From Allium sativum (lineage: Eukaryota; Streptophyta; Magnoliopsida; Asparagales; Amaryllidaceae), in contig CM060923.1 in NCBI GenBank assembly GCA_030737875.1, positions 490,260,453-490,324,452 on the forward strand: a stretch of DNA of 64,000 nt, written 5' to 3'. The position numbers were made by a program, and so were the translations under genes. Under the pieces are notes generated by a model. The model saw only the letters and a program-made list of their open reading frames with translations, had not been told where the DNA came from and made no database searches. How positions within the stretch are numbered: the stretch's first letter is position 1; every line of letters begins with the position of its first letter. Positions 10,754-23,129 of this stretch are shown piece after piece.

Positions 10754-13700
10754 TGTAATGACCCGGAAAAATGCGATCTTGGTTATCCGATATACAACAC
10801 ATATTGAACATCCAAGGATCGAAAATACTGGTAGTTAATGAAAGAAATTAGAGGGTAAGAATAGATAAGATAGAAAATTAGAATAGAAAAGAAGAAGAAC
10901 ACAACATCAGAGTAACACGAACCCCACAGCGGAACGAATAACATATAAGATATATAACATAACTTCAAATATATATCTGTACTTGAATATACATCATTAT
11001 TATCAAAGTACAACACTTACAACACAGCGGAATTAAACTATAGCTATATGATCCTGAAGCCTCTTGCTCCAGCTCTTCAAGTATCTGTAAATTCCTGACT
11101 ACTTGACTGCCCGTACAAAATTGGGCACCCAAGAGTTTAGGGAAAACAAAACAAAATAAACTCCGGGTCAGTCATAGGACTGGTATGAGTAAAACAGTTT
11201 AAAATAGTTCGAACAAGTAAACGATAACTCATAAGACCACGCCGTATAATGGAACGGGTTTTTCCCTTATGAGAATCCAAAATATCTTTATATCAAAAAC
11301 CTTTTGATATTATAGTAATTTCTATCAACCACAATATAATAATCATCTAGCAGAAACGCTTTCATCTCACGTTCTACATATAAAGTATACAATCAAAACT
11401 GCAAGCACGTATTGGGTAATGGATTTCCAACTATGACAAGGTATGGAACCACCTTTCGCTAGTGTACCTCTAGAGAGGAATACACTGGATTCAACAAGAA
11501 CATCTTGCAACACGGCCACACATGACCGACCACTCATTTCGCTTGAGTGTATCGAATGTATATCACCAACGGCTGGGATCAGCAACCGTTTCTCGAATGG
11601 GACAGCATCAACAATAGATTTTTAGAAGTAACTGAAGCTCTAGATCAGGTGATTATACACCCTAATAGGTGCGACCTACAGAGCCATGCTACCTGCCCGA
11701 TTTCTGTCATTTACCGGTTGATGAGGCTTGAGGTTACGCTTTATCATCACATCAGATTCACTTTGAGTGCCACATTGTAAGATCCATCGAAAATCACTAA
11801 TTGGCGTCTAAAACAGTACATTACGTGTTAGCTAAAGAAGTTTTGAGACAACCCGAACTTCCCCGTGAAGGAAAGCACGGATAGAATTGAGGACAAGACA
11901 AAATAGAACGCATACAGAAGAACATTTCATTGTAATTACAACAATTCCATCAGATACAAGAATATACAGAGTATAAGTGAATAAATTACATTCGACAAAT
12001 ATCAGAGATGACAATAAAATACATAGCAGCGGAAAAATATACAAAACACAACTAGAAGTGATACACGGATACAGAGCTTTCCGAGCATCGTTCCAGCTGT
12101 TAATCAGGACCCTGTGAATATAAATCTGCAAAACCAAAACTACTAGCTGCCCGTGCGGAAAATAGGGGCACCCAGAGTTTAGGTTAAAACAATAAACTCC
12201 AGGTCAGTCATGTGACTGGTGTGAGAACTAAAACAGTTATTAATATTGGTTTTAAAGTTTGGTAACTCAAGGGACCACGCCGTATAACACGGAACGGGTT
12301 TCCTCCCCAGAATACTAGTGCATAGAACACACAGCGCAATGCTAAATAAAGAAAAATGAAGCTGTTATAAGACCCAGGTCCCATCACACAATGCAACGCA
12401 AGCCGGAGGATAGGGTTTTTACCTTATAACAGCCAAAGCATGCTTGATACGTTTAAAACACATTATTTGATACTATTATAAGTGTATAGTGTCAAAACAA
12501 TTTCAATCATAAGTATCAATCATAGGCGGCATAACTACCATCTACTATGTCGCCATACTAGGCTCTACAAATAAAACCGAAATACACGTATTGGAAATTG
12601 GATTCCATCATGAGTCGAGGCAAGGGGCAAGCTCCTCTCCGCGTTTGAGACACTCTAGCAAGTTTCCCAGAACCCCACTATGATCCTTGGATCTTCAGGG
12701 TCGGTCCTCTCTTACTTTTGAGGATTAGTTATTCCTGAACACACGTTTCCCGGTCCTTACAGACTTATATCCGAGGCGCCTCGTATCCAACAATCACATA
12801 GGTGAAAAGTATATAAATTTCAGGGCTGGTAGGTCACTGACACCACCCTAGCTAGAAAGAAACGTCGTGCTCTCCCTGTAGTCACTATTCCGTTTTTGAC
12901 TCATACCGAGGCGTGAGGCTCGTGAATTCACATTATACACAAAGCTGCGCCACACAGGCCGTGCTTTGATTATCAACCACAAGACTTTGCTTTTCAACAG
13001 AAGCCTTGATCAATTGCCACTTATGCGTGCCACACTGGAAATTCACTCCATGCGACTGATGTCCATCGATATACAACCTCTGAGCTCGTACGTCTCAGAG
13101 AAGGGCGTTAAGCAAGAGAATAAATTCTCTACCGCCAAACAGATGTATATTTAATAGAGATCAATCAACACAGAATAAAATCCAATGTCAAACACACAAT
13201 CCATTTACAAGTTCGTTCTGGGTCTGAACGAAAGCGGAGGCACTTTCCTCGCATATCCATCCATCTCCAGGTACGTCTGGACGATCACCAACCGTTTCCC
13301 TCATCTTAGGTGTACAGCCCAATCGAGATCATCAGTAATCACCCAAACGATGTGAAGACTTCCGGTCTTCAAACACCGTCTTCATCTTCGACATCTCGTC
13401 GAATCGGTTATTCAGAATGGGTATAAACCCGGCCTTTCTAGATAACCCACGTATATAATAAACGAATGTTACACAAACACAACGAACGCCTCATTCCAAT
13501 TTAGAATATTCTTTTATTCACAAACTCACATTCTTAGGAAAATGTTCCCATTAATTTTATCCAAGATAAATTCTTCTAAATTTATTCTTTAATCCTCCTT
13601 TGGATATCATTTCAAACTAGTCGGGATTAACGAACCACACCGAAGTAATTATTTATTTATTTCCCAATCCCAACCTATATATCCCATGGAGAAAACAGGT

Positions 13701-14810
13701 AATACTCCACATCTAACACCACGGTGTTATCGGTAAAATTAATTACCATTTCACGTTCAAATCTAATTAAAGATTTAACTATCGCTTTGGAGCAAAACTG
13801 GTGATACTCCACTCTCGATCACCTTTCTAATCTGATAATTTAAATTATCAATTCACATTTTTAATCTAATTAAAGATTCATTAAAACTCCACTTAGTTTT
13901 AATCTTTTCAAAAATCAACATCTTGCCTTTAACTGGGTTAAAGAACCAATGTCATCTAAATCACGATTCACGATAAACCCAAATCACATTTGATATTAAA
14001 TACAAGGCTCTGAATAGAAAATATACCGGCTTGTATTCAATATCAAATTCTGAAACCAACAAATATCGTATTGGAAATAACGATATAAAATATATCTTTC
14101 AAATTCCCATAACAATATCTGTATAGTCACGAAATCCAACATCGAAATATTCCGAAGATAATTTCGATTCAGCTCCAGTCCAATCCACGTATTGGGAATA
14201 TTGATTATTTTTAAAATCACTTTCCAATTCAATTTATTTATTTCAAAAATAAATTGATTTTAGTCCTAGTTCAAAACTAGTTTATTTCGATAAAAATCTA
14301 TTTTAATCTTTTCAAATGTGGAGTTTTTCAGCCCAATTTTTCCCAAATCATTTCTTATGATTTTACACAAATTATAGATATTTTTAATAATTTTATTAAG
14401 GCCCGTACAGTCGATTTCCATCAACGGCCATCGAACTGCACTTACAGCGACCTTTTTCGAATTTGATTTGGACATAATTCCAAATCCAACCGTTAGATTT
14501 CAAATCTCTAATATTCATTGGAAAGCTCTTTTCGATACGAACCCAACGGTTCCGGTTTTAGGAGAATCCGACGGTCGGATCTCCCGTAATATCCGTTTGA
14601 ATATAAATGGTCGAAATTCACGAACTTCCGCGGCGCGGCGCGTTTTATTCAGGCCATTATATATATATATAATATATATAATATATATATTTCGTCGATT
14701 TCCTTTTTAAAACGTATTTTATAAATCGTTTTAAATTCGTTTCAAAAACAATTTCAACTTCATCTTCAATTTCAAATCAATTTGATTTCAATTCAATTAG
14801 AATTCAATTT

Positions 14811-14905
14811 CACTTTCTATTCAATTTGAATTCAAATTCACTTTCTATTCAATTTGAATTCAAGTTCACTTTCTATTCAATTTGAATTCAAGTTCACTTT
14901 CTATT
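14811..14905. repeat. 28-bp tandem repeat in LTR H
   Basis: About four units, each containing cactttctattcaatttga, phased at 14811, 14839, 14867 and 14895. Confidence 0.85.
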
Positions 14906-15139
14906 CAATTCAAATTCTAATTCGTTTCAATTCAATTCACTTTGAATTTACCTTCTATTTACTTCAATTCGAATTCATTTCAAATTGATTCAATAAAATT
15001 TCTATTTCTATTTTTATCTAATTCAATTTGAATTTCATTTCAAAATATTAGATTTTGAAATCACTTTTCAATATTCATTATAAAACGAAGAAAATCGATA
15101 TAAATATCGATCACGTCAAAATAGCGCATCTCTAATCCA

Positions 15140-16860
15140 CACGGCTTTATATTTTTCAAAAACTTCTTTATTCTATTCAACAAATGAATATTTATTCTTT
15201 TCAACACATGAATCCATATTTCTTTCAACACACGACTATTTTTATTATGCAAAATATTTGATAAAACTATGGTATCTATCGTTTGATTTTTAATTAGACT
15301 CCACCGTGAAGTAGTTCTAATTTTAAATATGATAAAGATGTAAATTTTATTGTATAAAATATTTTACTCAACACACGAATATTTTTGATACATGAACATC
15401 GTCAACACATGACTAATTTTATATTCAACACATGAATTTTCTTTTATAATATTCATTATTTTGCCGATTGGAATGAGGCCCAATCAATCACCATATAATG
15501 TTAATTATATGGATTTTCATACATCACGCGTATATAATAGCATTGAAAAATAATCAACCATCAACCAAAGTGCACTACACTGTAGAAGCATCAAATATAG
15601 ATATCTAGCGCTTATAACACCCTGTCAATCAATCGATCGACATATTTAATCAATCAGGATGAGTGAACTTCAAATTTCATCCCAACACCCGTGTGGGGTT
15701 TCAAACAATCAAACACAGATTTTATTTATGCAGTTGGGCGATGTGTAAAATTTATCGTTCCAATCAATGTCCTTCAAATAGGTGTACATAAACAAACCGT
15801 CCAGTTTGTAAATGAATATTTTATTTTATTCACTTCACGTTAAAAATTATATTTTTAACGATAATATATTTTATTCAAAATATGAATATTCTATTTGGTT
15901 CATTTATACAATAAAAATGATATTTTTATTTTACTAACATATTTTAGAAAATTTCGGCGGCATAACGGCACGATACTAGAAACGGGACGAGGCCTAGCCT
16001 TATCCCTGGTCTAGTGAAGGCCCACGCCATTCACGCATCAATCAAATTCACCAAACAACCCAATTCAAATCAAATCATCTAACTAATTTATGCAACCTAA
16101 CAATTAAACAAACAAGCCATCCATGGTCTGTGGATGACGGGTGTCGGGTGCTGCTAAGCACCGTCTGCATCCTAGTATTTATATATATATAACTAGAAAA
16201 AGAGAATTTAGAGTGAGAAGTTCTCACCAATAGCTATCCAACTTCACGACACTTCATTTAGGGAAATCATCGCCATTCTCGCCTTTTGTCGCTTTCGTTG
16301 CCCGTATTCACTACATATATAAAAATCACATTTTTACTTTGTTATTCAATATATAAAAATCGTATTTTTACTTCGCTATTCAATATATAAAAATCGAATT
16401 TTTACTTCAAATCCATATGGATAAAAATCGCATTTCCATACCGCTAATATATAGATAAAAATTCTATTTTTACAACGCTATTCTCTATATAAAGATTTCG
16501 CCTTTTCAAACTTAAAAATCTAATCTTTTCATTTATAAAAATCTCGTCTTTTCAAATAAAGGTTTGCCTTTCTATAAAATAAAAATTATATTTTTCTTGA
16601 AGTAAAAATCATATTTTTACTTCACTACTCATCTCAAAATATCGTCTTTTCATATTTAAAAATATCGTCTTATCAAAATCAATCTTTATTTTGCTACACA
16701 TATAAAGATGCTATTTTTAATATTCCTATCATGTAAAAATTATATTTTTACTTCTCTACATTAACAAAAATCATATTTTTACATCTTTTATATAGTAAAG
16801 ATTATATTTTTAATACTTTAAAAATATATAAATCATATTTTTACTTCTATAAAATAAATT
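15140..16860. repeat. Hairpin-rich segment of LTR H
   Basis: Two clusters. Around 15170-15440 the word tcaacacatgaat recurs, which is itself a short dyad. Around 16310-16860 there are many copies of AAAAAT-NNN-ATTTTT hairpins with varying outer pairs. The best is 16599-16623, arm GAAGTAAAAAT, 11-bp stem, loop cat. The same hairpin type occurs in B's LTRs. Confidence 0.75.
16213..16227 (-). promoter_or_regulatory. Donor-like GTGAG-N5-CTCAC inverted repeat in LTR H
   Basis: + strand GTGAG-AAGTT-CTCAC. In LTR sense it reads TTG|GTGAGAAC, a plausible 5' splice donor whose GTGAG can pair with the following CTCAC. Equivalents are at 20938 (I), 54448 (C) and, decayed, 2458 (J). Confidence 0.5.
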
Positions 16861-16984
16861 AAAAGCTGAAAAAACACACATTGGTTGAAAGGGGCTCGCT
16901 AAAGCGTCTGAGAGGCACGGGGACTAAATAGCAAGCTTGGAACTCGATAAAAATTGTGTCTTTGGCCAAGAAAGGGAGTCCACG

Positions 16985-17290
16985 TGGTTGGAGGAGGTGG
17001 TGGCCGGCGTCAAGGGGCGCAGAAGGCGAAGGTGGGGCCGGGGGGGGGGTCGCGGCGTCGGTGTAGGCGGTCAGAGGCGGGGTGTTTCAGAAGAGGAGGG
17101 AGAGGAGACGAGGGGAGGAGGTCTCGAGGTGGAGGAGAAGGGGGAAGAGGGGCGGAGGACCCCTGGGGGTCGGCGCTAGGGCGCGGCGGCCCTGGTGGCA
17201 GCGGCGGCGGCGGTCTTAGGCCCCCCGTCGTTCGCCCTTTTTTTCTTTTTTTTATGTTCGGCATGAAGAGGAGAGAGAGAGAGAAAGAGG
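16985..17290 (-). other. GC-rich leader segment of LTR H
   Basis: A sharp GC island in AT-rich DNA: G-rich on +, C-rich in LTR sense, with runs of up to ten G near 17041. It sits where B's LTR has its pyrimidine-rich leader (38690-38960). Proline-rich and glycine-rich open frames on both strands are a by-product of composition. Confidence 0.5.
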
Positions 17291-19079
17291 GGTGAGGTTT
17301 TATTATATTTAATTATTTTTATTTCTCCATTAAGTTGACTTTTTATTTCGACCTCGAAACGAGGCCCACCGCCTGTCGTCCATAGCGTTTTACCCCCATT
17401 CCGAACACAATGGGATATGTATCGTAGGTTGATTCGATCGTTTGAATCAGTTTCCGTTAAATTTACATTTAAATCACTATATTGAATTTTAAACGTACAT
17501 TTCAAATTACCGGGGTCACATATTAACTCTATAAATCCCATAAAGATATTTTCTAGCTTCGTATTGACGATACGGTCCTAACAAAACTAGTTTCGTCAAA
17601 TTCTGAGACCGTTAGAAAAATGGTCATTTTCCAGTCGATTAAAATCAACTGAAACTGGTCAAACGCGTTTTCCTTTGCCACGCTCACATATTGATTCGAA
17701 AAATTATAAAATTTCGAATCTAGCAATACTTTGACATCACGGACCCAACAAAAGTGGTTTCGTCGAAATCCGAGGTCGTTTGCAAAATGTCTATTTTTAA
17801 GGGACTGAATTCCATAGCGACTATTCAGAATTTTCAACTGGACATATCTTTTGATTCCCGCTATGAAATCTTGATTTTTCGGATTCGTTGGAAAGATATC
17901 ATCAAATAGATCCTATTGTTTTTGGTTTCACTAAAATCCGGATTGTTTTGCACCCGGTACATTCAATTGAAGTTTGAAATCGAATTATCGAACTACCGCG
18001 CCATTTTCAATTCTTTTTATAATCTAAAATAAATATTTATATTCTAACGACGACGTATATAATATATACGTTCGAATTCTATTCAAAATAAGTTTCTCGT
18101 CAATATTTTTTAAAATAATCCATTTTAAATGTTCAAAATTCGCTAAAATTGCCAAAATAAAAAATTTAAACTGGCCCAGTTTTTCGGGTTATTACAAGTT
18201 TCCTTCTCTGCTTCCCTTCTTGGTACGGTTGAAGAAATCAATGTACGTGACCTTTCTGGAAATACTCTGTCAGACATTCATCCATACCAGTCATCCAGGA
18301 ACAGGATGAACCGAAGGCACTACTCAGTACATCCATCTTAGGCACTGTTATCTAAGACTTATACAATAGCCCTTGCACTTTACTCCGTCTTTAGTTATCT
18401 TTGGCATATATGATTCGCAACGCTTATGCCAATACAGAGTGGTTCTTTGGATAATATTCCAACCGGTCTCTCCATATTAACAACGTTAAAATGGTCAAAA
18501 CTTCGATAGTCTGTGATTTAACCATTAAAGAAAAACAGGTTGGCAAACAACGGTATTATTTCCAGGAGGAAATTATATCGATCAATCATCATTCAACATT
18601 TATCTCTTTATTTCAAAAATTTACTTATCTCCTGCTTCCATATATTCTAAATTCTTATTTTCTATTATCAGAAAACATTTCTGATTCTCGTTTGGAAAAC
18701 ATTTCCAAAACATCTTAATTGTGATTTAAACAGATGTTTAAAACTATATTGCGATGATGACTCAAACCACTATACTAAATTACTAAATCCACTTAGCCAC
18801 TTCACACTCGAACCGTAATCATTTCTTAATTAAAAACGCAGTCAATCAAGTTGGGGTATAGCTACCTCCCAAACCTTAACTGAACCGCCTTTCAAATCTC
18901 GAAATAGCTAAGATTCACCTTTTTAACTCTTTAACACTTCTTTACGAACCCTCGGATTCTATTTACGAACCCGCTTCTTTTACAAGTTTATGTGATTATA
19001 ACAATGGTGTTATAATCTCCTAAATCCGAATTATATTATCTTTAATATGGCTTTTATTTCCTAACTCGAATAATATAAC

Positions 19080-19570
19080 GACAACTAATTTATTTACTCC
19101 TATTCGGTTAACTCTAATCTATAACTCTTATTTGAATAACTCCAACCTAATAACTCTTACTGGATTAACTCTTATTCGAATAACTTATTCGAATAACCTA
19201 TATTTGATTTGCTTACTTTCGAATACTTATATTCGATAATCTCTTCCTTCGAATAAATCTTATTCGATTTAACTCCTGTCGAATAACTAGATTCGATCAA
19301 CTCACTTTGAATATTTCTAATTCGATTATCTCACTTCGAATATCTCTGATTCAATTTCCTTCTTCGAATAACTAAATTCGATTAACTCATTTCAACTTTA
19401 TTTGAATAAACTAAATTCGATTAACTCCATTTGAATACTCTAGTTCGATTTAACTCTAGTTCGATTTAACTCTATTCAATAACTCTAGTTCGATTTAACT
19501 CTATCGATTAACTCTAACTGGTTTAACTCTAACTGATTGACTCTAACTGGTTTAACTCTACAGTTTAACT
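19080..19570. repeat. Degenerate short-period repeat in LTR I
   Basis: Repeated words such as taactctaattcgatt and ttcgaataa with a period near 20 bp. Some neighbouring copies form dyads, for example ttcgaataacttattcgaa near 19175. Confidence 0.7.
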
Positions 19571-19623
19571 CTTTGTCCTTATTCTGTTTCAAACATCGAT
19601 GTTGAAATCGATTCTTACTTCTT

Positions 19624-20166
19624 TATATAAGTCCGGACTTATATATTCTATATATCCAAATGATAAATATTTAACTTAATTTATAAATATCATTTATAAA
19701 TCAGTCTGCTCCTTTTATCTATTTACTTCATCATATATAAGTTCAAACTTATATATATCTATTTATCCAAAGATAAATATTTCCTTTAAAATCTATTTGT
19801 TTTCTAAATGCCTTTACCCATATTTCCTTTTTAAATCTTTATTTGTAAATGGTTTACAATTATTACCCTTTTAAATTCTATTTGCAAGTGGTTTGCAAAT
19901 ATTCCCTTCTCTATTCTATTTGCAAATGGTTTGCGAATATTTCCTTTTTAACTCTATTTGCAAATGGTTTGCAAATATTTCATATATAATATCTTATTTG
20001 TTTTCTAAACAAATATTCCTTTAATTTTATCTTATTCTATTCATTTAACAAATAAATATCCTTTTCTTATCCTATTTATTTAACAAACTAATATCCTTTA
20101 TAACCTATTTGTAAATGTTTTACACATATTTCTCTTTCTATTTTATTTGTAAATGGTTTACAAATA
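19624..20166. repeat. Hairpin array of LTR I with covarying arms
   Basis: Perfect dyads are at 19624-19645 (arm TATATAAGTCC, no loop), 19733-19756 (arm ATATATAAGTT, loop ca), 19955-19977 (arm TATTTGCAAA, loop tgg) and 20144-20166 (arm TATTTGTAAA, loop tgg). The last two differ by a paired change (C-G to T-A at the same stem position). Further decayed copies fill the interval. Confidence 0.8.
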
Positions 20167-20937
20167 TTTCTTTATTCAATCTCTAAATAAATAATCCCTT
20201 TTTATAACTTATTTATTTCCTACTAAATGTCCTTTTAATAACTTATTTATTTTCAAAGTCAATATCTCTTTATCTTATCCTATTTATTTAACAAATAAAC
20301 AATCCATTTAAATATCTAATTTATTTATTCTAAATAAATAATTCACTTTATAATATTCCATTTATAAAGAATTCCCTTCATATAAAATTCCACTTAAACA
20401 TGCTACCTATTTATAAATATTCCATTTATAAATAAATTTCTATTTATAAGTATTCCATTTATAAATAATTTCCTTTATAAAATCTTCTTTGATTTTATAA
20501 ATATTATCTCTTCTGTAAAACCCCTTTGATTTTATAAATAATATAATTTCTATATTCATTTTGAAAATCACCTTTTTCTCCAAATTCCGGTGTGTTATGG
20601 TGTTTACCATATCAAATTACGATATCCAATATCGTTCATACACATATGATTAACAACAGATTATAAACCACATCATATATCACAATATATGAAAATAATA
20701 AAATAGCTGTTGAGGAATCCAGTCGGATTCCTCCAACCTGTTTCCCTGCATCCACAGATGTTACACAATAAAATGAACATCACTTTCAGTTCCATATGAT
20801 ATATTCTGTTAAACAGAATCAATATAGAAATTCAACTAACCGACTAGCAGTTCAATCAAACAGTCAACACACAGTCAATCAGCCAATATTTAACAGTTCT
20901 AAAAATACAACATGAAATTATAAACTGTTCAGAGTTA

Positions 20938-20952
20938 GTGAGATTTACTCAC
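20938..20952 (-). promoter_or_regulatory. Donor-like GTGAG-N5-CTCAC inverted repeat in LTR I
   Basis: + strand GTGAG-ATTTA-CTCAC. LTR sense is CATT|GTGAGTAAAT, a good donor core about 800 bases after the predicted TATA box. Confidence 0.5.
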
Positions 20953-21758
20953 AATGGCAGTTCATCGTTAAAGAACGATAAACTGTTGTTTGATTTGAAT
21001 CAAACAATTTATTTCGCCATAAATTCACACGAGCTCGAATCCACTCCTAGTCAGTTCCATTGTGGAGCTCTCGTCCATATGATCCCAACGAATCCAACCG
21101 TTTGAATTTCTGATATCGTATGATCAAGATACGATAAAACAAAGTTAAATACACACTTTAAATTTTAAATAAAACTTTAACTAAAGGTTATTAGGCCTTA
21201 ACCTTTATCAAGCCCAACACCACTTCAACAAAGCCAAGACCCGAAATTCCTTTCTTCCCCAAACGCTCAGACAAAAACCTGGCTCCTCCATTCACCATTT
21301 CAGTTGCGTTCTTCCTCTTCTCTCCTTCTTCTTTCCAAAATAAATCAAACAACCTACTTCAAAACACTCCACGTTCAAATCCCTAACCAACTATCTCCTC
21401 AACAAACACTCGATCCCACCAGTGCATTTCCGTCGAACTACAGTGACTCGAGCATTAGAGAAAACACCGAACTCCAGTGAAACGAAATTCCACCAAAAAT
21501 TGCAAACAGCTACTATCTTCCATCCTTGATCCAAAAACGAGATCGAATCCATCCCAAACTCCTCCATCTTCCAGCAGGATCGAGCCCTAGGGCTGTTGTA
21601 CCAATTCGACTCCGACACAAAGGGCGTCGCACCCAGTAACATACACACCAGATCGAAGCTCTTTGGATACTGATTTCAAATATATATCTCGCTCGATTTA
21701 TATGTTTTTGTTTGATCTGTATTCATTTTTCTAACTTTTCTGTGTATGGGTTTTACGG

Positions 21759-21768
21759 TTTATATAGG
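21759..21768 (-). promoter_or_regulatory. Putative TATA box of LTR I
   Basis: Minus strand cctatataaa, preceded by a mixed-composition U3 and followed by a leader (about 21730 to 21300) richer in GC. An 85-codon minus-strand open frame in that leader (21391-21648) has no recognisable domain and is not called as a gene. Confidence 0.5.
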
Positions 21769-21969
21769 CACGTATTGGTAGGTAGGGTTTGTGGTTGTGG
21801 AAGGTGGTCGCGTGGCCTTCATGTGGTCCACAGAAAATCTTAGGATATTTTTATTTTGATTTTTATATTTTATTTCCTCGATTTAATGTTTGTCTCTGGT
21901 CCTTAAAAATCCCTGCGACCACATACGATACCCAAAAATCATGAAAATTGACATGCACCTTCAGTTCGA

Positions 21970-22200
21970 TATTACGGTCCCAACGAAACTGGTTTCGTCC
22001 AATTCCGACTCTGTTTGCTCACATAGCGTATTTTTAACTGTCAATTTACTGATTGTTTTTCACTCTAAAAATCCGTACGGCCACACACTGACTTCAAAAA
22101 TCACGGAAATAGAACTCTAGCAATAATTTAATATTGCGGATCTAACAAAATTAGTTTCGTCGAATTCCGACTTCGTTTGCAAAAGTGGCTTATTTTTACA
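21970..22200 (-). repeat. Paired U3 modules in LTR I
   Basis: Two related segments at about 21976 and 22139, each carrying a dyad of the type ACGAAAC-TG-GTTTCGT followed by attccgac, spaced about 165 bp. Matching pairs are at 17572/17740 in H and 38172/38337 in B. Confidence 0.65.
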
Positions 22201-23129
22201 GCTCTGAATGACCCATTTGAATATATAAATATATTTGAAATATAATTAAATTAAATATAAATAAATTTATATTATCGTATATATTCACAGTGGAATACCA
22301 TACAGCTCCAGAATAATCGTGTATGGATTTCTAACTCGATATTTCATTATCAGAGTAATATCGATATTCGATTTATATTTAAATCCTTTTATAATGTAAA
22401 TAAAGCGTTGCAAATTATAAAGGAATTCCACATCGACTTTTCTAAAATTTGATTTGGATGTAAATCAAAATCTACACGATGAAATACAGATTTTTCTCTT
22501 CCACTAGAAAGATATACTCCACCAGCTCCTAATGTTTCTTGCTTTACAGAAATCCGGCTTAAAACGAATCCTGTATATTCAGTTGAAGTTCAAATCGCCA
22601 AATCGCGAAATGCCGTGCCATTTCAAGCTCGATTTTAATTATAATATAATTATACATTCAAACTATCGTTCAAATAATATATTCGTTATTCTAATTCAAT
22701 TCTAAACTGAATTAAATATCACAGATGATCCAGTTCACACCATATCGCCATTTCAGCCAATTCTGATTATTTCAGAATTATATATATTATTTAATTTATT
22801 GTTTTAATTAAATATTCCAAGTTATTTAATTAAATGACCATTAAATTCTTTTAATCACCTTTTAAATAATTAAATAAATTAATTATTACATCGTTGAAAA
22901 ATGCGGGTCATTACAAGTAAAATTGTTGACTCGTAGTGGAATGACCCTTGATGTTTCTTGTGACCCTAGAGGATCAGTGATGCTTAGTTATCTTAAGTCA
23001 CTTGACGCATCCAATGATGATTTACATTCTGTTCGTTTGGTCCGTGAATATGTTGATGTCTTCAATGAGGTGAGGGGCTACCCCCAAAATGTGAGATAAA
23101 CTTTTGTATTTATCTTGTAGACAATGCAA

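Larger units (their letters stand above)
11776..18196 (-). mobile_element. H: reverse-strand giant LTR (about 6.4 kb) nested in I
   Basis: The right end (cgggttattaca) reads in reverse as TGTAATAACCCG followed by a stretch similar to the start of B's LTR. The left end is tgtaagatcc. Landmarks shared with B in reverse order include the gaggcgcctcg box near 12774, the splice-donor-like inverted repeat at 16213 and the paired U3 modules at 17572 and 17740. The flanks (cacat and agttt) do not match, so no target duplication is visible and the outer limits are homology-based. No coding sequence is supported. Confidence 0.7.
10754..22915 (-). mobile_element. I: reverse-strand giant solo LTR nested in element A, itself interrupted
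   Basis: Boundaries are tgtaatgacccgg and cgggtcattaca, flanked by perfect agtaa duplications. Without the inner LTR H (11776-18196) it is about 5.74 kb, close to the 5.6-5.7-kb LTRs of element B. It shares with B and C the blocks near 11098 (gcccgtacaaaattgggcac) and 11240 (accacgccgtataa). It has TG...CA ends, no internal domain and no coding capacity, which indicates a solo LTR left by LTR-LTR recombination. LTR sense runs from 22915 down to 10754. The first and last 12 bp form a perfect inverted repeat (TGTAATGACCCG). Confidence 0.82.

Noticed and set aside
17010..17264. Proline-rich minus-strand open frame and glycine/arginine-rich plus-strand frames
   Set aside because: They are overlapping readings of one G/C-skewed low-complexity patch in an LTR leader, with no domain and no conservation in the related LTRs.
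21391..21648. 85-codon minus-strand open frame in the leader of LTR I
   Set aside because: It has no recognisable domain and I could not see it preserved in J. A leader ORF remains possible but unsupported.
10754..22915. 12-bp terminal inverted repeat plus target duplication, suggesting a large DNA transposon
   Set aside because: The ends are TG...CA, the duplication is 5 bp, the content aligns in order with B's LTR in reverse, and no transposase is present. A giant solo LTR explains it better.
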